DNA of 64,000 nucleotides from Sycon ciliatum (Eukaryota; Porifera; Calcarea; Leucosolenida; Sycettidae), in assembly GCF_964019385.1 (NCBI RefSeq), contig NC_088649.1, positions 21,035,508-21,099,507 of the forward strand, in the 5' to 3' direction. Below the pieces are notes generated by a model. The model saw nothing but the letters and a program-made list of their open reading frames with translations. It had not been told where the DNA came from and did not search any database. Within the stretch, counting starts at the first letter, position 1; each line of letters starts with the position of its first letter. This document shows, in pieces, positions 51,218 through 64,000 of the stretch. The position numbers and the translations under genes are program-made.

Positions 51218-54200
51218 TCATCGGCCACCCATCTGCCGGCACACCACCAGGAAAGACGGCTGGCGACGCCGCTGATACGAGGCCCGGCACCCGCGGAAAC
51301 AGGTGACGGCCCACCGAAGTAAGCAAAATGAGATGCGTACCCGCAACCGGTTGATGAGGATGGAGTACGGGATATCGGTGTGACGCCTGGACAGGTATGT
51401 CGCCAGCGTCGATAGAAATTTCGCGCACTCCGGTGCCGCCAGGCCCTGCGTCGTAAACACAAGCGGCGTAAATGACGCACACTCAATGTTGACGATCCGT
51501 GGCCCATACTCGGCCTTCTTACGCCGCTCGTGAGACCTGAGCTGGCCAAGGACTTCTGAACGAGACAGCACAGACGCCTTAGGGTGGGTTACCCTAACAT
51601 CAAAATAGGCGTCCTGCTGCCTTGTCCAGAAGCCCCTGGCTCGGATGTCCGCTCGGGCCTCGTCCTGGCGATTCAGCTGGCGTCCGGGTAGATCCTCCCC
51701 ATGCATGGCCGCCAGCCTAGGCTCCTTTTCAATGTCCTGGGCGACATCAACCAACACCTCCGCGAGCAGATCACGGATGTTGTCGTGCCGCGCACCAGGA
51801 TAGCCGCCGGTCGGGCATACAAACATGTGATCCCGCACGGCAGGCTGACCACACACACAGGTTGTCGCGGTGTCCCTGAAATCCAGGTCGTAACGGATAC
51901 AGAGGGCGTCTCTGAAGTCATTGCAATTCAGCACGGTGCCATACCGGGACATCGGGTCCGCCGTCAGCCATGACGATATGCCGGGCTCACCCGCAATCTC
52001 GATCAACAACTGCTGCGGGGGCGATAGCTCACGAGAAACGGCAGCAGCCAGATCCGATGCCTGGCGGTCCCTCTCCCGCCGCATGGCAACAGCACGAGTC
52101 CGTGCGAGGGCAAGGGCAGCGAGGATGGGATAGTCATCCCCAGGCCGAGGATCTCGAGATGCTGAGGCTCAGTGCGAGAGCGATGGAGTAGATCCCACAT
52201 GGGCTCAGTCGCACGCAGGGCACGTTGGTGCTCATGCTCTGCAACAACCGAGGCGATTGGCAACCCAATTCCACCACATCGACAGGGCAGAGACAGCACT
52301 CCATGGCCCGTGATAGAAATTTCCACCTTGGCACCAGGGATCTTACGGCAACGGCGTAGCTGGCATGAGGCTGGGTAGTGGCGTACTCTCCACAGCGATT
52401 CATCTGGGCTGTAAGTCCCTGAACCCGCTGATCCAGAAACTCACGACGGAACTCGACTGTGCCAAAGGCACCACCCAGGCAACGAGCGCCGTCCGTCCGA
52501 ATAGAGACGCCGGTATCCCGGAAAAGATCCCGGGCCTCCACCTCGACTTCCGGCTTCACAACGAGTACCGTCTTCGTGGGGTTGGGCAAGTACCCATACA
52601 CCGGACCCAGGTTGCTGATGCTCCGCCAGTACTTGCGTAGAGCACGAAGACGTCCCAGTGCGGAATCGTCATCAGCATACCATAACTGCTCAGCATCTGG
52701 GACAAGCTCCTGCAGTCGATGGATAAGCGGTATGATGGCTAGTGCATACATAGCCATGGCAATTGGGTCGCCTTGGCATGTACCCTCACGAGATTGACCC
52801 TCACCACCACCCGTCACGAAAAGCCGGACCGGTTCTCGGTAGGAGTTTCCCACGATCAGTGACATAGCGGGACAAGTACGGGCGATGTTGTAAATAGCTG
52901 CTGAACGGTTAACGCTGTTAAAGGCATTGCTGGCGTCAACCAGCAATACGCCCTCGACATCATCCTGGGCGAAACGTGATGTTATGTGATGGACACCAAC
53001 CTCACAGGCAGAGGGTACGCCCACACACAGCTGATGCGGCACGGTGATACCGACAACGTCCGTCTCCACAATCTGCATAATGGCTCGTGAGATGATCCGC
53101 CCGAATACTTCACCCACGGCAATGGGCCTAACCCCAGGGCGCTTGTCAAGGGGAATCAGTCTCGCAGCAGTGAAACCCTCCATCTCACCATCCGCTATCC
53201 GCTCCGTACAGATCAGCCGGCCAGCAGCCGCCAGGGCGCTGCATAGTTGGTCTGAAGCAGCATCAAAGCACGTCGTCATTCGTCTCCACCCATCGGCATC
53301 GACACCGGATGGCCCAGAGGAACCCTGAACAACTCGGGAGACCTTCTTGATCCGATCGGCTGTAAGCCCAGCAAATATAGCTGCACGAGGCTGTACAGGG
53401 TCGCCAGCAACCTCACACTCCGGAGCAAGGTCAGCAGGCGCAGGGTGCTTCTCCCTCAGGACATCCATGACCGTCCTGTCCCCTGTGGCGTCAACAACAT
53501 CATCCAGTCGAAGAACTCCACCCCCAGCCTCATCGGAGAGACCACGGGCCGCTGAATGTAGTTTGCCATCAAAGACCAACTTGGCAAACTGGGTGTCGGG
53601 CATGCGCCTGTCATCCCCTACCGAACCTCCAACCCTGGGTTTCAGATGGGCCTGGATGCAGCGGGCCTCTGCGAGGAGTTCCTGAACCCGGCCAGCTCTC
53701 CACAACACCAGGCGCTCCCTCAGCACCTTGGCCAGGTCACTGCCGTTGCCAGAGCCCAAAGGCTTCTGGAGCAGTAAGTGACAGGCAACGGTGACCGTTT
53801 TCCAGGCCATGGGGCGCCAGCCAGCTCCCTCCGCGAACCCACGGACAATACAGGCCAACTCCAGGACAAACTCTTTTCCCGACTTGCCATATGGCACGAG
53901 AAGCAGATTCCTCCTATAATGCACCACCTCATCGTAGATGGTACTGACGGCGGCATTTAGCGTCCCGGACGACCACGGATCACCACCGCCACCACCACCA
54001 CCACCAGAATCCGCAGTGCCAGGTGCATCAGAAGCAGCAGCGCCATCACGATCACTGAACTGATGGGTCGAGGCACCATTGGCAATCACACTGGGGACAT
54101 CCACTGCCGCAATGGAGACAGCAGCAGCTGCAGCACCATCAACACACCCGGCATGCGGTGGAGTGGAAGCGCTACGCACAGGGCCATCAATGGGTCTGAA

Positions 54201-54536
54201 TCGGGGCGACAGTGCACGACGGCTACGACCACGGCGTCCCGGTACACGAGCCACCGGAGACCTGGAGGCCGACCCATCCGGAGCATGACTCCCGCCCCTT
54301 CCGACAGCGCCAGGTGATGAGCGGCGCCGCCTGCCCAAAAAGCCTGGCCTCTCAGGAGATCTATCCGAATGGAATGCTGGATTCGGATCTGCAACCGGCA
54401 CAATCGGAATCAGCTGAGCATTGCCAAAATTGCTCTCGCAGGCCCTGGCCGACACAGCACACGAGCAGCCACGGCAGCTCCCAGTCGACTTGCTGCACAC
54501 ACAGCATGGCTTCGATCCACCAGCGGGCTGCGACAT
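51218..54536 (-). pseudogene. RLE-LINE 1 ORF: zinc region, reverse transcriptase, restriction-like endonuclease
   Basis: ATG at 54536. Residues 11-33 have a cysteine cluster CCVCSKSTGSCRGCSC, a likely nucleic-acid-binding zinc region. A Gly/Ser/Arg-rich stretch follows. The RT has RPIAVGEVFGRI, VDASNAFNSVNRSA, GTCQGDPIAMAMYAL and the active site WYADDDSA. The frame shifts near 52290 (resuming as RCGGIGLPIAS) and again near 52100. The last part, 51218-52084, has TCVCGQPAVRDHMFVC, a CCHC knuckle, then RADIRARGFW and YFDVRVTHPKA, which fit the PD-(D/E)XK-like endonuclease of R2/R4-type elements. Intact equivalents are at 56316 and 58729. It is defective. Confidence 0.75.
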
Positions 54537-54615
54537 GCTACCAGAGCGCTAGAGATCGATCACAACTCCACAGTGCACACGGTAACTATGCACACGGTAA
54601 CCATGGCGAGAAAGC

Positions 54616-54755
54616 TGATTAGAAAGCTGATCCGACGCCCTCCACAAGCTGAAGATGTGTGTGCGACGCCACTCGCCAGCTGATTAGAAAGCTGATCCGA
54701 CGCGCTCCACAAGCTGAAGATGTGTGTGCGACGCCACTCGCCAACATTGGGCACG
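54616..54755. repeat. Direct repeat of about 66 bp, two copies, in the RLE-LINE 1 5' UTR
   Basis: Gctgattagaaagctgatcc through gtgcgacgccactcgcca occurs twice in tandem. Tandem 5' UTR units are common promoters in non-LTR elements; here that is inference. Confidence 0.65.
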
Positions 54756-54917
54756 ATGAAGCTGCGACACCAGCAAGGCAGCGCTGGTACTGTAATACGG
54801 CTGGGACTAGAATATTGTAGAAATTTCGCAAAACTCTCGATGCTCTCCAAGTCCCTAACTGAAGGGACTACCGCTGAAAGGATAATGACCAGGCTAGATA
54901 GCTAGATAGCTAGCAGG

Positions 54918-54934
54918 TAGTAGTAGTAGTACTG

Positions 54935-54964
<30 letters not shown>
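54918..54964. repeat. Short microsatellite that switches strand: (TAG)n then (CTA)n
   Basis: Tagtagtagtagtactgcta then ctactac. The repeat reverses orientation through gtactgct, forming a small foldback at the 5' end of RLE-LINE 1. Confidence 0.8.
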
Positions 54965-54965
<1 letters not shown>

Positions 54966-55796
54966 CGTAAAGTCCGGAGCAAACGCCCACCCCATTTTTG
55001 CAAGATCTGCTGGCCTGTACACACTGACCCCAAGCACTGTCACCCCTACTGTACGAAAGTGCATCTCACACCGTAGCGGGAAGAGCATTTTGCTACGGTA
55101 AACTATGTCCACTTTCCTGGTTTCAAAATCTCTTTGTGCACTAGCGCTATAGCCACGAGCTAGCTAGCTCGTAGTGATGTTATAATGATGGTTGTTTTAT
55201 TTCGCAAATCCGAACGGGTTTTCTTCCGAATAACAAGGTACCGAAGAACAGAGTATTGAAGGAACCAAATACACTTCTGACGGTGTTTCAAGCCATCATT
55301 AATTTTCGAGATAACGCAGCGCCCAAAGGCAAATGTTTTTCTTGGGCACTTCGGAGTTTTCAACAAGTTAGCAGCGACGTTGTAGGTGTAGCTTCTGTTA
55401 CATACCCTGTTCGACTTGCAACTGCAATATTGGGACCAGTCGAGCCGTTGACTGACGCTTCATCAGAACAATTATTGTTCCTGACAGCGTGATATCGTGG
55501 CAATGCACACATTTATGCGGCATTACTCGTACCACATGGAGAACGAACTACCACATTTATTGAATGAAAGGAAATCTCGACAGAAGTTATTTCTTTGCAG
55601 GAAGATAATGACAATCGCTTTTGCACAGCCTCCTGGTAGGACATAGGCAGTTTGTAGGCATTACAGTCGTTCTCGTACGCATTCGACCTTCATGCCAGTT
55701 GTTTACAACTTTATTGACCTGAAAAAGACGAAAATAGTATGGACTCGCTGGGGTGGGCGTTTGCTGCGAAGTGGGCGTTTGCTCCGGACTTTACGG
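54965..55796. other. 832-bp segment with 26-bp inverted ends between TAC runs
   Basis: Left end CCGTAAAGTCCGGAGCAAAC plus gcccac at 54965-54990 is perfectly inverted at 55771-55796. Both ends abut (TAC)n. A second, related gtgggcgtttgct lies just inside the right end. No transposase. May be a non-autonomous DNA element inserted into, or flanked by, the microsatellite. Confidence 0.55.

Positions 55797-64000
<8,204 letters not shown>

Larger units (their letters stand above)
50118..54917 (-). mobile_element. RLE-LINE 1: microsatellite-resident R2/R4-like element, near full length
   Basis: Minus-strand element with 5' UTR (54537-54917), one long ORF broken by two frame shifts, and a 1.1 kb 3' UTR containing a minisatellite. 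The 3' end (cccgtaaaagaggcttgtcacc on the minus strand) joins AGTAGTAG directly; the 5' end is next to a short (TAG)n. A restriction-like endonuclease at the C-terminus distinguishes it from the APE LINEs elsewhere in the window. Confidence 0.75.

Noticed and set aside
54840-54917. HDV-like ribozyme at the 5' end of RLE-LINE 1
   Set aside because: An agtccct/agggact hairpin is present near 54850-54870, and R2 elements do carry such ribozymes, but I could not build the double pseudoknot.

Overview
The window looks like animal nuclear DNA, most likely from an aquatic invertebrate such as a sponge or cnidarian (inferred, not proven). The evidence is six leucine-rich-repeat (LRR) exons of exactly 72 nt with GT/AG borders, plus BEL/Pao, Penelope-like, Jockey/CR1-like, R2/R4-like, piggyBac-like and SINE sequences and long trinucleotide microsatellites. 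There are no operons, bacterial genes or CRISPR arrays. Nearly all long reading frames belong to mobile elements. The host signal is the minus-strand LRR exons at 7.8, 9.4, 15.1, 34.0, 43.0 and 48.9 kb.

Layout. 0-4.5 kb: a decayed foldback element (family B) carrying two LINE copies. 4.1-9.5 kb: duplicated unit U, copy 1, with a Penelope remnant, LRR exons and a MITE. 9.5-16.5 kb: an unresolved, possibly coding stretch, then a cluster of elements carrying hammerhead ribozymes, then segment S1. 16.5-35.3 kb: unit U copy 2, split at one TTAA by two side-by-side TTAA elements. Element A contains a LINE, which contains a piggyBac-like element. Element B contains a nearly intact BEL/Pao retrotransposon. 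35.3-39.5 kb: a piggyBac transposase remnant cut by a three-LTR tandem array (LTR-gag-LTR-gag-LTR). 39.5-49.8 kb: MITEs, segment S2 (second copy of the ribozyme and LRR segment), a complete family B element, a SINE, and the last LRR exon. 49.8-64 kb: four minus-strand copies of LINEs with a restriction-like endonuclease, each set in (TAG)n/(CTA)n, ending in more than 2.7 kb of pure (TAC)n.

The most interesting content is a set of at least five intact type I hammerhead cores in three families (H1 in a 12 kb palindrome, H2 in a 13 kb hairpin, H3 at 14.4 and 42.1 kb). The H1 and H2 insertions have 14-bp and 13-bp target-site duplications that overlap by four bases. Their stem III sequences are nearly self-complementary, as expected for dimer-active ribozymes of retrozyme or Penelope-type elements. 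A second notable system is the microsatellite-resident R2/R4-like lineage, in which all four 3' junctions fall in the same register of the trinucleotide repeat.

Several insertions can be checked inside the window because an empty paralogous site is present: the BEL element (empty at ~45130), the A/B pair (7257), family B copy 3 and piggyBac D (9104), and the SINE (~9127). All coordinates come from reading by eye; similarity and family names are recognition from motifs, not database results.
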